Origin: Lutibacter citreus
GTDB lineage: Bacteria > Bacteroidota > Bacteroidia > Flavobacteriales > Flavobacteriaceae
Direction of reading: 5' to 3'
Assembly (NCBI RefSeq): GCF_003260195.1
Contig: NZ_QEIH01000013.1
Coordinates: forward strand, 1-64,000
DNA length: 64,000 nt
Below the pieces are notes generated by a model, which saw nothing but the letters and a program-made list of their open reading frames with translations, ran no database searches and had not been told where the DNA came from. Made by a program: the position numbers and the translations under genes. This document shows positions 8,688 to 18,884 of the stretch, piece by piece; the first letter of the stretch is position 1; every line of letters begins with the position of its first letter.

Positions 8688-9491
8688 TTATTTTATTAAT
8701 ATGGCTAAAATTGTAATTAAAATTGAAATAGACGAAAGAATTACTCCGGCATTTGAGCTAACCGCAGATGAATTTGATTTAGCCTTATTCGGAGCTATAT
8801 AAAGCACATCATTTTGTGACATATAAAAATAGGGAGATTTAAACAATTCTTTATCCGTTAAATCTAAACGAATATACTGCCTCTTTTTATTTTGTTCTCG
8901 AATTAATGTTATGTCATTTCTTTTTCCATAAATTGATAAATCACCTGCTAAGCCTATAGCATCTAAAATAGAAATACGCTCATTTGTACTTGTATATGAA
9001 CCTGGTTTATTTACCTCACCCAATACTGTAACTTTAAAATTTATTAACCTAATATTAACTAGCGGCTCTGTAATATAAGACGCTTTTAAAATATCACTTA
9101 ACTTTGTTCTTAACTGCATTGTTGTTAATCCTGCTACTTGCAAACTCCCCAAAACTGGAAAATTAATAAAACCTTCAGCATCTACTAAATAATTTATTGG
9201 CTTTGCCATTCCTGATGCACCTTCTATAACCGGTGACTCATATAAATTAAACGCTAATGCTGTTTCTCCTTCTATTGCGGATACATGTATAGATAAAATA
9301 TCACCTATTTGCAATTTAGGTTCAAAATTTATAATTTCTTCAAAACCTTCTAATTCAGACACTCCTTGAAAATAGGTAACCTTCTTAGGTGATGCACAAC
9401 TTGCAAAAAGTACTACCAAACTAATAAAAAAAAATTTTAACATTCTTTTTTGTAATATTTTTTTATTCTTTTTCATTTTTAAAATATTCAT
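8688..9491 (-). CDS. wza: Wza-like outer-membrane polysaccharide export lipoprotein
   Basis: The 267-aa protein has a lipoprotein signal ending LVVLFASC, followed by the Poly_export domain (ASPKKVTYFQG and IGDILSIHVSA) and an SLBB-type segment (VTVLGEVNKPGSY). A hydrophobic C-terminal helix (SSISILITILAILIK) would cross the outer membrane. It forms the export channel paired with Wzc. The annotated start gives a long basic n-region; internal ATGs at codons 6 and 17 are possible, the latter giving a more usual signal length. Confidence 0.88.
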   Translation of the reverse strand: MNILKMKKNKKILQKRMLKFFFISLVVLFASCASPKKVTYFQGVSELEGFEEIINFEPKLQIGDILSIHVSAIEGETALAFNLYESPVIEGASGMAKPINYLVDAEGFINFPVLGSLQVAGLTTMQLRTKLSDILKASYITEPLVNIRLINFKVTVLGEVNKPGSYTSTNERISILDAIGLAGDLSIYGKRNDITLIREQNKKRQYIRLDLTDKELFKSPYFYMSQNDVLYIAPNKAKSNSSAVSSNAGVILSSISILITILAILIK

Positions 9492-9703
9492 TTAAACTTT
9501 TAAATTTTTTATATTAAATTAATCTGTTATTCTTTTTTATAAAATTAAATATTACGAATATAACTATTTCTAATAAAATGTTGTAACTTATATATCAATA
9601 ACTAAATTTCTGAATTTGCTTCAATTCCCATAACCTTAATTTATGCTAATCAGGTAGTGCATATGATTAATTCAATGTTATTTTTATTTTGTTAAATTTT
9701 ACA

Positions 9704-11095
9704 CTAAAACGCATTTTTATCCCCACGAATAAATACCTGCCATGCGGTTAATACTATAATTTTAATATCTAACATTAATGTCCAATTTTCTATATACCAT
9801 ATATCTGCCTCTGCTCTATTAGCCATATCTTTTATTTCTTTGGTTTCCCCTCTAAAACCTTTTACTTGTGCCCAACCGGTTATTCCTGGTTTTGCAAAAT
9901 GCCGTACCATAAATTTATGTACAGATTGCTTGTAGGAATCCGTATGTGCCAACATATGTGGTCTTGGACCTACAACAGACATATTACCAATTAAAACATT
10001 AAAAAACTGTGGCATTTCATCCAAACTTGTTTTTCGTAATATTTTACCTATAGAAGTTATTCTGGCATCATTTTTTGAAGCTTGTAAAGAATCGGAGTCA
10101 GTATTCACTGTCATACTTCTAAATTTTAAACATTTAAATGCTTCTCCATCTTTTCCGGAGCGCATTTGACTAAAAAAAATAGGTCCTTTACTATTTAATT
10201 TAATAAGTATCGCCAGTAATGGAAACAACCATACTCCAATAAAAACAAGCACAAATATTGCGAAAAATATATCAAATATACGTTTAGTAATCCTACTCGA
10301 CATGCTTTCCAAAGGCTCTTTCCTTAAACCTAAGAATGCTAAATTATCAATATAATTCATATAAAACTTCTGAGAAAGATAATCGGTAAAATTAGGCATT
10401 ACATTTACACGTATTAAATTATTATCTGCATAACTAATATATTTATTAATAAGATAAGATTGATTCGCCGGTAAAGAAATAAATAAGGAATCGGCCTGAT
10501 TACTCTCTAAATAAGGAATTAATTCAGCTTCTGTTCCTTTAAAATAAGGTTGTAATGATTTTGGGATTTCAGTATCTGAAAATATATATTGTAACTTATA
10601 ACCATTTTCTGGTTCTAACAATACATCTTTTATCAATTGTTCTATTTTTATATTATACCCTAAAATAATTACATTTCTGACATTATACCCTTTTTTACGA
10701 TAAGCTTTAAAAACAACCACCAACATCATATGCCAGCAAATAAGCATAATTCCAAAAGACACAATAGTTATTAAAAAAAATTCTCTAGAAAATTTATAAT
10801 CTATTCCAACATATAAAAATGCAGCACTTATCATGGCAAATACCGCAATACCATACACGGTTTTTGACACTATTTTATCCATGTGAATAATTCTTGGAAA
10901 ATCGTACATTTTTAATTTGACGGTTATAATCCCCCAAAGTACTAACGCCCCTATATATGGAAAAACATATATCTTTCTTAAAGGATTTACTCCATTAAAA
11001 ACAATATAACCTGCAGTTAAAAAAGCATTGCATAATAACAACGCATTTATTAAAAAAGCAGGAATTGGTAAGTATTTAATTCTTCCTTTTGGCAT
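9704..11095 (-). CDS. Initiating phosphoglycosyltransferase (WbaP/WcaJ type)
   Basis: The 463-aa polytopic membrane enzyme transfers a sugar-1-phosphate from a nucleotide sugar to undecaprenyl phosphate, starting each repeat unit. Four N-terminal transmembrane helices precede a Rossmann-like middle (NVIILGYNIKIEQ). The C-terminal bacterial-transferase domain has a membrane anchor (KRIFDIFFAIFVLVF) and the motifs KFRSM, TSLDEMPQ, GPRP and KPGITGWAQV. A 212-nt gap without a gene separates it from wza, where an internal promoter or processing site could sit, though none is clear. Confidence 0.9.
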   Translation of the reverse strand: MPKGRIKYLPIPAFLINALLLCNAFLTAGYIVFNGVNPLRKIYVFPYIGALVLWGIITVKLKMYDFPRIIHMDKIVSKTVYGIAVFAMISAAFLYVGIDYKFSREFFLITIVSFGIMLICWHMMLVVVFKAYRKKGYNVRNVIILGYNIKIEQLIKDVLLEPENGYKLQYIFSDTEIPKSLQPYFKGTEAELIPYLESNQADSLFISLPANQSYLINKYISYADNNLIRVNVMPNFTDYLSQKFYMNYIDNLAFLGLRKEPLESMSSRITKRIFDIFFAIFVLVFIGVWLFPLLAILIKLNSKGPIFFSQMRSGKDGEAFKCLKFRSMTVNTDSDSLQASKNDARITSIGKILRKTSLDEMPQFFNVLIGNMSVVGPRPHMLAHTDSYKQSVHKFMVRHFAKPGITGWAQVKGFRGETKEIKDMANRAEADIWYIENWTLMLDIKIIVLTAWQVFIRGDKNAF

Positions 11096-11101
11096 AGCTA
11101 T

Positions 11102-11842
11102 TTATTTAATTTTTTCATTAAATAAGGTTTGAAACTTTTCATTTACTACATAATATACAAATTTTGTGTTTCCTATTAAATATCTGCGCCACATTCGTTT
11201 TGGTTCTTTTATAAGGCGATACAACCATTCTAAACCCATATTAACCATCCATTCTGGAGCTCTTTTCACAGTGCCAGCATAAAAATCAAATACAGCACCT
11301 ATAGAACATATTACAGTAGTATTTAATTCATTTTTATGCTCGTATGCCCATTTTTCTTGTTTTGGTGCTGTCATACCAACAAAAAGAATATCTGGATGAA
11401 AAGCATTTACTTCAGCAATCATTTCATCCTCTTCTTCTTTAGAAAATATCACTTTATAAGGTGGTGAGTAACTACCTACTATTATAGCTGGATACTCCTT
11501 TTTAATTCTATTTTTTATAAGTTGCAGTGTACTCTCAGAAGCACCTAAATAAAATACTTTTTGACCTTTTAAATTAGCTTCTAAAAGTAAATGTTTATGT
11601 ATATCCCAACCTGCAATTTTTTGAATTTTTTTATTGCCTAATAATTTAGCAGCAAACACTATACTAGTACCATCTGGCAACAACACATCACTTCTTTCTA
11701 ATACCTCTGAAAAGTATGCGTCATTTTTTGCAATACAATACGAATACGCATTAATTGTATTTATATTGCATTTACTATCAGTTTTAATTTCTGATAGGTT
11801 TTTACTAAAAACACTATTTTTAACTGTTTCTGCTAAATTCAT
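11102..11842 (-). CDS. WecG/TagA/CpsF family glycosyltransferase (GT26)
   Basis: The 246-aa cytoplasmic enzyme has the GT26 signatures LPDGTSIVFAAKLLG, FYLGASESTL, ILFVGMTAPKQEKWA and IGAVFDFYAGTVKRAPEWM. Members add N-acetylmannosaminuronate, N-acetylmannosamine or glucose to a lipid-linked acceptor, often as the second sugar. It starts 7 nt before the initiating transferase, fitting an early step in repeat-unit assembly. The donor sugar is not predictable. Confidence 0.88.
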   Translation of the reverse strand: MNLAETVKNSVFSKNLSEIKTDSKCNINTINAYSYCIAKNDAYFSEVLERSDVLLPDGTSIVFAAKLLGNKKIQKIAGWDIHKHLLLEANLKGQKVFYLGASESTLQLIKNRIKKEYPAIIVGSYSPPYKVIFSKEEEDEMIAEVNAFHPDILFVGMTAPKQEKWAYEHKNELNTTVICSIGAVFDFYAGTVKRAPEWMVNMGLEWLYRLIKEPKRMWRRYLIGNTKFVYYVVNEKFQTLFNEKIK

Positions 11843-11862
11843 ATGTGAGGAAATTCTATTAA

Positions 11863-13023
11863 TTATAGTAATTTATTATATATAGTCTCTAAATTATTAA
11901 AATATACTTTTGAACTATACTTATTTTTAACCTTAATAAATGCATTTGCACCAAACTTTTGATATAAAGTATTATTATTCCATATTTTTTCGATGCAGCT
12001 AGCAAGCGAATTACTATTATTAGGTGAGAATAATAGACCATTAAAATTATCTTCAACAATCTCAGGGTAACCAGCCATATTTGGAGCTATTATTGGTAAT
12101 TTATGTACCATAGCCTCAGGAAAAACCATTGGAAAACCTTCATACCAAATGCTTGATAAAACTAAACAACGTGCATTTTTATAAAAAGCTTCAAATTCCT
12201 TTCCAGAAAGCATACCTCTTAAAATAACATTTTCAGGGATTTCCAATTCCTTCTCATACCCTTCACGTATTCCCCCTGCTAATTGAAAAGAAATATGCGG
12301 TAATTTTTTAGCTGCAGCAAGTAATAATGGAATCCCTTTTTCTGGACTAATACGCCCCGCAAAAGCAATATAATTTCTTTCTTCAATATTGTAATCTACT
12401 TCCTTAATTTGTTTATTATAAAAATTTGGTAATACTTCACATTTCTCACTTGAAAAACCATTAGCTACTAATTTATTTTTTTGAAATTTAGTTAAACACA
12501 AAAACACATCTACATTACTAGTATAATATTCCCTTTTCCTTGCCCAAAAATTACGCAAAGCATACCCCGTACTTTTAAAAAAAGAGTTTTCACAATTATT
12601 GGAAATACAATTTAATTCTTTGTTTTTTCCTGTACATTTTTCACATATTTTATTATTATTAAAAAATAAACCATTTGGGCATAACAAACGATAGTTATGC
12701 ACTGTTATAACAATAGGTATGCCCATTTTTTTTATAACAGGTAAAATGGCTGGTGAAACCAAAGGATATAAATTGTGAACATGAACTACATTCGGCTCTT
12801 CCTTTTTAATTAATTGTTTTATTTCTCTAATTGTTTTTAGATTATAAAAAGCTGTGAAAAACGACTTTATTTTACCAAATTTAATCGAAGTGATTTCTTC
12901 ACTACTTCTAAAGTAAGTAACAACTTCATGCCCATTACTTCTTAACCAGTTAATTTGTGCTTCTACTACAGCTTCTTCCCCGCTGTAACTACTATATTTA
13001 TTATGAATGATTAGTATTTTCAA
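11863..13023 (-). CDS. Glycosyltransferase family 4 with cysteine cluster
   Basis: The 386-aa GT-B enzyme has an N-terminal acceptor domain (HVHNLYPLVSPAI) and a C-terminal donor-binding domain with FAGRISPEKG and the EX7E-type site EGFPMVFPEAM. A group of cysteines around residues 112-145 (CPNG, CEKC, NCISNNC) suggests a small zinc- or disulfide-stabilised insertion, seen in some GT4 enzymes. It transfers one sugar of the repeat unit at the cytoplasmic membrane face. Confidence 0.85.
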   Translation of the reverse strand: MKILIIHNKYSSYSGEEAVVEAQINWLRSNGHEVVTYFRSSEEITSIKFGKIKSFFTAFYNLKTIREIKQLIKKEEPNVVHVHNLYPLVSPAILPVIKKMGIPIVITVHNYRLLCPNGLFFNNNKICEKCTGKNKELNCISNNCENSFFKSTGYALRNFWARKREYYTSNVDVFLCLTKFQKNKLVANGFSSEKCEVLPNFYNKQIKEVDYNIEERNYIAFAGRISPEKGIPLLLAAAKKLPHISFQLAGGIREGYEKELEIPENVILRGMLSGKEFEAFYKNARCLVLSSIWYEGFPMVFPEAMVHKLPIIAPNMAGYPEIVEDNFNGLLFSPNNSNSLASCIEKIWNNNTLYQKFGANAFIKVKNKYSSKVYFNNLETIYNKLL

Positions 13024-13028
13024 AATTA

Positions 13029-14204
13029 TTATTTATCTAAAATAGTTTTAATTCTTTTTATTTTAACCTCTTCCCTAAAATAATTGTTATAACAATTCAT
13101 TATTTTATCTGATTCAACACTTAAAATATCATCATTTAGAAGCTTCTTTAATGATAATTTAATTTTTTCTAAATCATCATTGTATGATTCCAAATCAAAT
13201 GAGAATCCAACTTTTTTATTTAAATAAACTTTATGTGCACCCGTATTTGTTACAAAAAAAGGAACACCGTAACTCATCGCTTCCAACAATGATGCAGCAC
13301 CTGAGTCATGTAATGACATAGATACAAATAAAGATGCTTTTTTTAAATGAGATAGCATATCTTCTCTATGTTCAAACCTTTTAAAATGAAAAATATTTTT
13401 GTTTTCCAAGAAAGGTTTTATTTTATCGTAATAAGGACCATCACCAATTATTGTTAACGTATATTCTGTCTTATTTTCATTTGTAAATTCATAAAAAGCT
13501 TGAACAAATAAATGAGTCATTTTCCAATCTATTAATCTATTCGCAATAACTATTGTTTTGGATTTCTTCAACGTACTTATTTCTTTATCTTCATCAAAAA
13601 CCATTATTTCGGTAGAAACTTTTTTGTGAAAAATTTTAGGAATCATATTTGCACTATCAGGCGATGAACAAATAATGTTAGTAGAATTTATACAACCTGC
13701 ATAAAATAGAGGATTTATATAAATTGAATATCGCATCAATAATCGTAATAATTCTTTTATTATATCAATGATTTTAAATGCTGAAAGATATTTTATGGGA
13801 AAAGATTCTCCTCCTCCAATTGGCCCCCAAACAAACTTATATGGTAAAATAAAAAAAATAGGAGGAAAATACATTGGGGTAAAAGTGAGTTGGTGAATAA
13901 TTACATTTTTATAGTTTTTATGGTTAAAAAGAAGATGTATAAAAACTAAAAATTGCCATATAAAATAATAAATACGTACTCCTAATATTTTTTTTAGAAA
14001 TAAAAACCTTCTATTAAGGTCAATTCCTTTTACCTTTAAATTTTTATTTTTGAATAAAGAAGAAACGTCATTATTTTTTCTAGTTATTAAAAGAATTGAT
14101 TCTTTTTCAAAAATATCTGAAATAGCCTTTGTCCAATAATAACCTACTCCTGGCTCAGAACCTTTATTTTCACAAGCATATGCTATAATAATTCGGTTTA
14201 TCAT
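13029..14204 (-). CDS. Glycosyltransferase family 4
   Basis: The 391-aa GT-B enzyme has the N-terminal CENKGSEPGVGYYW motif typical of GT4 members in capsule loci, a hydrophobic middle segment, and a C-terminal domain with IANRLIDWK and LLEAMSYGVPFFVTNTG. It probably adds one sugar during repeat-unit assembly. It ends 5 nt before the next GT4 and begins 1 nt after the acyltransferase upstream, so it is tightly packed in the operon. Confidence 0.85.
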   Translation of the reverse strand: MINRIIIAYACENKGSEPGVGYYWTKAISDIFEKESILLITRKNNDVSSLFKNKNLKVKGIDLNRRFLFLKKILGVRIYYFIWQFLVFIHLLFNHKNYKNVIIHQLTFTPMYFPPIFFILPYKFVWGPIGGGESFPIKYLSAFKIIDIIKELLRLLMRYSIYINPLFYAGCINSTNIICSSPDSANMIPKIFHKKVSTEIMVFDEDKEISTLKKSKTIVIANRLIDWKMTHLFVQAFYEFTNENKTEYTLTIIGDGPYYDKIKPFLENKNIFHFKRFEHREDMLSHLKKASLFVSMSLHDSGAASLLEAMSYGVPFFVTNTGAHKVYLNKKVGFSFDLESYNDDLEKIKLSLKKLLNDDILSVESDKIMNCYNNYFREEVKIKRIKTILDK

Positions 14205-14205
14205 A

Positions 14206-14727
14206 TCACTTATTTTTTCTGTCTTTTATTTTTTTTGCAGGTACTCCTCCATAAATAGAATAACGCTCAACATCTTTAGTTACAACTGATCCTGCTCCAA
14301 TAATTGAACCTTCACCAATTATTACACCAGGCATTAAAATACTCCGAGCTCCTATCCAGCAACCATCTTGTATCGTTACTCGTTTGCAGGGGAAATAACC
14401 TTGTTTAATTAGTGGTACTTCTATAGAATCATCTTTATGTCTTACAGAAAGAATAACAACATCAAAACCCATCATTACATTTTCTCCAATTATTGTATCG
14501 TTTGCGATACGAGCATTTTCACCAATTTGTGAATAATTCCCAATAATTATATTTCTACCTGTTCCAAAATAAGCTCCCTTTTTAATTACAATTTTTTTAC
14601 CTGATTTGAGAAATATTTTTGAACAAAAAAAAGTTCTAAATTTATCTGAAATAGCACCTAAAGGCATCGATGAAGATGGTAAATATCTTCCTAAAAAGTA
14701 ATATATTAATAAATATAAATTTTTCAT
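14206..14727 (-). CDS. Left-handed beta-helix O-acyltransferase
   Basis: The 173-aa protein has imperfect hexapeptide repeats ([36 protein letters not shown]) and the C-terminal YGGVPAKKI typical of maltose/galactoside-type acetyltransferases. A short hydrophobic N-terminus ([12 protein letters not shown]) is also present. It probably O-acetylates a sugar of the polymer or its precursor. Acyl donor and acceptor cannot be told. Confidence 0.85.
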   Translation of the reverse strand: MKNLYLLIYYFLGRYLPSSSMPLGAISDKFRTFFCSKIFLKSGKKIVIKKGAYFGTGRNIIIGNYSQIGENARIANDTIIGENVMMGFDVVILSVRHKDDSIEVPLIKQGYFPCKRVTIQDGCWIGARSILMPGVIIGEGSIIGAGSVVTKDVERYSIYGGVPAKKIKDRKNK

Positions 14728-14739
14728 GATTCTTTTGAA

Positions 14740-15672
14740 CTAATTAAATGCAACACTTTTATTTGATAAAAAAATCTTTAATTGATAATAAGGCCTTACT
14801 AACCGATTGTTGTTTTTAGATGATTCAATTTTTAATTTGATATCACTAAATTCTAAAAGGTAATTTCCCCAATCATTAATTTCTAGCAATTTAAAAAAAT
14901 TTGTAATCAACTCTTTATTTTTCTTTATTATTTCTTCAATTTTTATAGTTGGAGATAACAAAAATGAAGTTTGAAAAATATAGGTAAATAAATCATATCC
15001 TAATGGGTAAACACCTGCCATTTCCCAATCATAAATATAGAGTTTTCCTGAATCTAACATCATATTCCAAGGACAAAAATCACCGTGTGCAAAACAACTT
15101 TTACGTTTTGTAGCAAATATTCTATCTGTATTCAGATGTTGCTTTGACAATTCAATCAAAACACCAAGAATCTGCTCATCTATTTTTTGTTTTCCTAGAG
15201 GATTACCTTTTACTATGCTGGTTTTAATTATAGTATAATCATTTTCCGATGCTTGCAAGTATAATTTAGGAACAAAGTTTAGATGATTTAACTGTGCTAA
15301 TACCTTACCTTCATTATCTACATTTTTACGGGCAATTTCACTTTCTGCATATTTCATAAAGAATTCTTCTCCACTTATAGAATCATAAGCTATGATACTT
15401 ATCTTTTGCTCTACCCCTATAGTACCTTTATTAATAGCAAAAATAGCCGAATAAGGTAAATATTTTTTGAACCGTTTTATAGGTAAAACAGTGTCTATTG
15501 AGTCTTCTCTGCATAACTGACGAACAATCTTCATGTTTTTCCAAACAAACCAAAGTAAACTACCTGCAAAAGTATATGGATGATAAAAAGAAGCAAATAA
15601 AGGCTGTTGTTTAAACCCTTCTGGAAAATAATATTGCCTATTAAAGGGGTTGAAATAATAATACTTCATCAA
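14740..15672 (-). CDS. Aminoglycoside-phosphotransferase-like kinase
   Basis: The 310-aa protein carries the APH/choline-kinase catalytic loop HGDFCPWN (196-203) and metal-binding DWE (215-217). It overlaps the upstream kinase fusion by 4 nt (ATGA), so the two are probably translated together and may act on the same compound. In a capsule locus the substrate is likely a sugar or alcohol rather than an antibiotic. The N-terminus, with YYYFNPFNRQYYFPEGF, has no assigned domain. Confidence 0.7.
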   Translation of the reverse strand: MMKYYYFNPFNRQYYFPEGFKQQPLFASFYHPYTFAGSLLWFVWKNMKIVRQLCREDSIDTVLPIKRFKKYLPYSAIFAINKGTIGVEQKISIIAYDSISGEEFFMKYAESEIARKNVDNEGKVLAQLNHLNFVPKLYLQASENDYTIIKTSIVKGNPLGKQKIDEQILGVLIELSKQHLNTDRIFATKRKSCFAHGDFCPWNMMLDSGKLYIYDWEMAGVYPLGYDLFTYIFQTSFLLSPTIKIEEIIKKNKELITNFFKLLEINDWGNYLLEFSDIKLKIESSKNNNRLVRPYYQLKIFLSNKSVAFN

Positions 15673-17018
15673 GTTTTATTTTTTTTTGGAATTGATTTAA
15701 ATCGTTTTCCTAACATATAAGTAATTTCATTCATACTATCATTTATAGATTTTTCAATTGATTGACTAGTATCAACCCAAACTGCACGTTTATGAGTACT
15801 ACAAAATTTTGATAAAACATTGACTTGTCTTTTCACTTCTTCTAATGATAATTCTGGCTTTCGAGAATAAATTGCTTCTGGATCAGCGCCTAGACAAATT
15901 ATTAAATCAGGTTCAGGAATAATAAATTGACCTAATCGCAATACCCAATCGGGTAAATTAACACGAGTACGTTGTTTATCAATTCTATAATCGTAATAAT
16001 AACGATCAAAAATCCACACACTTGATTTGAATGCCTTTTTTGGGAAAATTTTTAATCCATATCCTAAAGTATAATCTAATAAATAATAGCTCCATCGTAA
16101 AATTGATCCAAAAAAACCTGAAGCTTCTTTACTGTGCGGATCCCTAACTGGGCCATCAAAATTTTCTTTTTCACCTATTAATTTAGCAATTGAAGGAAAT
16201 TTGTTTGGCCGTAAATGCTCATAGTAAACGCTATTATGAAAAGCTTCGTTTAAAATTGGACTAATAGAATTGATAATTGTGCTTTTACCAGACCCATCCG
16301 TGCCTAAAAAGGCAATAGAATACCCAGGCTGTTTAAATACTCTTTTAATGTAGTTTATTTTATCTAATACATTCTTAATTTTTGAAAATGGACTATTATA
16401 AATTTGCTTAAACATAATTTCTCCAAGTATCATACTGTTTTCCTTTATTTCATTTTCTGATAAACCTTTAAAAACTATGTCTACAAAATTTTGTCCATAC
16501 AATTGAAGAAAAAGCTTTTTGTATTTTTCTACATCTTTTGAAACTTCCGCTACAAACCCTTTAATATATTTATCTTTTGACCATGACTTATGAACTATTT
16601 CTTTTAAATAACCAATTAAATATGCCTTATTTAAATCTAAAACCTTAATTCCTTTATAAATAAAAATATTCCCCCTTATCTCCTTAATTGGAAAATATTC
16701 ATGATTTTGAAAATAAAAACCTTTGAAGAACAAATCTACCTGTAAACCCCAAAATGGATTCTTTTGGCTAAGAATTCGATAAAATAAACCATTATTATTT
16801 ATATAATAGGATGCTACATTTAACTGATTCTCCAATATTAAATTATTCAAAATATCTAAAAATTGACCAATATCTTTGGGAGAAACAATTATATCTAAAT
16901 CACTTCCTCCTGTACTTTCAGGTAATTTCTCATACTCTCCTATCACAAAATAATCAATATTTGCATTTGATAAAGAAGAAAAAAGATTACTTAAAAAAAA
17001 TTGTTTACTTATTAGCAT
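15669..17018 (-). CDS. Nucleotidyltransferase-like and thymidylate-kinase-like fusion
   Basis: The 449-aa protein has two parts. Residues about 1-170 include GGSDLDI (37-43), the GSxxD-type signature of nucleotidyltransferase-fold proteins. Residues about 230-449 resemble thymidylate kinases, with a P-loop GTDGSGKST (239-247) and FDRYYYDYRID further on. Such TMK-like proteins in polysaccharide clusters are thought to phosphorylate a sugar or other small precursor rather than dTMP. Together with the APH-like gene it may form a two-step phosphorylation module. That pairing is inference. Confidence 0.65.
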   Translation of the reverse strand: MLISKQFFLSNLFSSLSNANIDYFVIGEYEKLPESTGGSDLDIIVSPKDIGQFLDILNNLILENQLNVASYYINNNGLFYRILSQKNPFWGLQVDLFFKGFYFQNHEYFPIKEIRGNIFIYKGIKVLDLNKAYLIGYLKEIVHKSWSKDKYIKGFVAEVSKDVEKYKKLFLQLYGQNFVDIVFKGLSENEIKENSMILGEIMFKQIYNSPFSKIKNVLDKINYIKRVFKQPGYSIAFLGTDGSGKSTIINSISPILNEAFHNSVYYEHLRPNKFPSIAKLIGEKENFDGPVRDPHSKEASGFFGSILRWSYYLLDYTLGYGLKIFPKKAFKSSVWIFDRYYYDYRIDKQRTRVNLPDWVLRLGQFIIPEPDLIICLGADPEAIYSRKPELSLEEVKRQVNVLSKFCSTHKRAVWVDTSQSIEKSINDSMNEITYMLGKRFKSIPKKNKT

Positions 17019-17120
17019 ATAATTTTAATATATTTAAAATAGGATGAAAAAAACACAAAACCCGTAATGAATTATAGAATATTATTAACTGAAAAATTAT
17101 AAAATTTGGCAAAATTCTCT

Positions 17121-18044
17121 TTAAAATTTAAATTTTATAAAGTTTCCTATCTTGCCCTTGAATCCAATCCATTTTAATCGCTTAAACTCTTTCTGTTCCA
17201 CTTTTATTTTTTCTAAACTAATATCTAAATTAGTGGGATGTTTCAAAGGCCATAACATCTTTCCATATTTCAAGTTTCTATAAGGATCCTCAGATGTTAC
17301 ATCATAATGAGTACCTCCTTCTGTTGTAATACCCGTATTCATAGATAAATTTGCTTTCATACTAATACACAATCCATTATTTGAAAGAACCGAAAAATTC
17401 CATCGAGTAGCCCAAGACTGAAGAGTTTTCAAATGAGTATATGCTCTATTCCAATAGTATTGTCTAAAACAAGCTTGAAAAAAACCATATTCTTTTATTA
17501 AAGAACGAAATGAATAATCAGGCCATTTACTCATACTCATATCCATTTTATTCCAAGCTCTCCTCCATGTTGCCCAACCCCAAATAAACGCATTATGTGC
17601 AAATATGTATTCATTAGAAACCACTTCGCTGCCATTTGTATTATGCGCACAAATCTGCATTACTTGCTCTTCATTTTTATATAGAGGCAATAACTCTTCA
17701 CACAATCTGTAAAAATCTTGATGTAACACACAATCATCCTCAACAATTACACCAAATTCTACATGTTTAAAAAACCACGTAATAGCTCCATTAACAGCAT
17801 TAGCACATCCCAAATTTTCATCTCTAAATAAGGTGTGAACTTCACACTCCCAATTAATCATATTAATTATAGTATTCCTAGTTTTTTCGCACAATTCCTT
17901 TTCTTCTTTTTTGTGTTTTCTAGGGCCATCCGCAGCAATATAAAGATGAGTTGGCTTATATTTTTTTATAGATTGAAAAGATTCTATAGCCACATCTTCT
18001 CGGCGAAAAATAAGAAATAAAATAGGTGTTTTACTATTTGTCAT
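17121..18044 (-). CDS. GT-A fold glycosyltransferase (GNT-I-like)
   Basis: The 307-aa protein begins TPILFLIFRREDVAIESF and carries GVIVEDDCVLH, the acidic DxD-equivalent of GT-A enzymes. WGWATWRRAWNKMD follows, a stretch common in bacterial sugar transferases related to N-acetylglucosaminyltransferase I. It probably adds one residue to the repeat unit. About 100 nt separate it from the NTase-kinase gene downstream. Confidence 0.75.
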   Translation of the reverse strand: MTNSKTPILFLIFRREDVAIESFQSIKKYKPTHLYIAADGPRKHKKEEKELCEKTRNTIINMINWECEVHTLFRDENLGCANAVNGAITWFFKHVEFGVIVEDDCVLHQDFYRLCEELLPLYKNEEQVMQICAHNTNGSEVVSNEYIFAHNAFIWGWATWRRAWNKMDMSMSKWPDYSFRSLIKEYGFFQACFRQYYWNRAYTHLKTLQSWATRWNFSVLSNNGLCISMKANLSMNTGITTEGGTHYDVTSEDPYRNLKYGKMLWPLKHPTNLDISLEKIKVEQKEFKRLKWIGFKGKIGNFIKFKF

Positions 18045-18062
18045 ATAAGTTAATTTTTATTT

Positions 18063-18884
18063 TTAAAATAAGAAAAGTACTTTCATATGTATAGTTAAGA
18101 AATGAAAACATGCCATTATAATTCCATTATGCCTATAATCATATTTAAAAAATTCTATAGGATTATTACCCTGGGGTGCATACAATGATTTGATTCGTGT
18201 TGGAAGAGGTAAGTCTTTTTTCTTCCATGACTTTATCTCAGTATTTTCATCGCACATTCCAGAAATAATTGGAGCAATTACAATTCCTATTCCTTTAGCT
18301 CGAGCTCTTAATCCATAATCAAAATCACCGAGTGAATGATGAAAGATAAAATCATTCATTCCTACTTTTTTATATACATATCTAGGAATGAGAACTATAT
18401 TACCATTAAAATAATCACAATCTTGATTTTCTCCGTTTGGAATTATTAATCCTTGGTTTTTCGATCTCCCCCCATAAGTAATTTTTTTATTATTATCAAC
18501 ACCACAAGTTGTACCTGTTATAATTTTATGATTCTTTTCTTTATTGGAGCTTTTTAATAATTCCATTAAACAATTATCAAAAATAAAAGTATCATCATTC
18601 AGCCATAGATAAAAATCATAATCATTAGTTTTAGAAGCAGTTTTCCAAGCTAAATGCATTCCTCTATTCCAAAATAAATTACCATCTCCTAGTATTATAT
18701 TTACTTTTGGAAACTTTTCTTTTATGGCTTCTCCTGTCCCATCTGTAGAGCCATCATCAACCAAAAAAACCTCAAATATATAACCTAGTGGCATTTTATT
18801 TAAATAAAGAGCATTTAAACATTTTATTGTTTTATCCTTGCGGTTATGGCAAGAGAGCAGTATTGCTATTTCTTTAACACCCAT
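18063..18884 (-). CDS. Glycosyltransferase family 2
   Basis: The 273-aa GT-A enzyme has the GT2 signatures LLSCHNRKDKTIKCL, VDDGSTDGT and the metal-binding WLNDDTF, plus a C-terminal acceptor part with HHSLGDFDYGLRARAKG. It resembles rhamnosyl or N-acetylglucosaminyl transferases of capsule loci. Its start lies 19 nt inside the end of the polymerase gene, implying coupled translation. Confidence 0.85.
   Translation of the reverse strand: MGVKEIAILLSCHNRKDKTIKCLNALYLNKMPLGYIFEVFLVDDGSTDGTGEAIKEKFPKVNIILGDGNLFWNRGMHLAWKTASKTNDYDFYLWLNDDTFIFDNCLMELLKSSNKEKNHKIITGTTCGVDNNKKITYGGRSKNQGLIIPNGENQDCDYFNGNIVLIPRYVYKKVGMNDFIFHHSLGDFDYGLRARAKGIGIVIAPIISGMCDENTEIKSWKKKDLPLPTRIKSLYAPQGNNPIEFFKYDYRHNGIIMACFHFLTIHMKVLFLF

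Noticed and set aside
14740-15672. APH-like kinase as aminoglycoside resistance
   Set aside because: Its context in a capsule operon and overlap with a TMK-like gene favour a polysaccharide precursor role.
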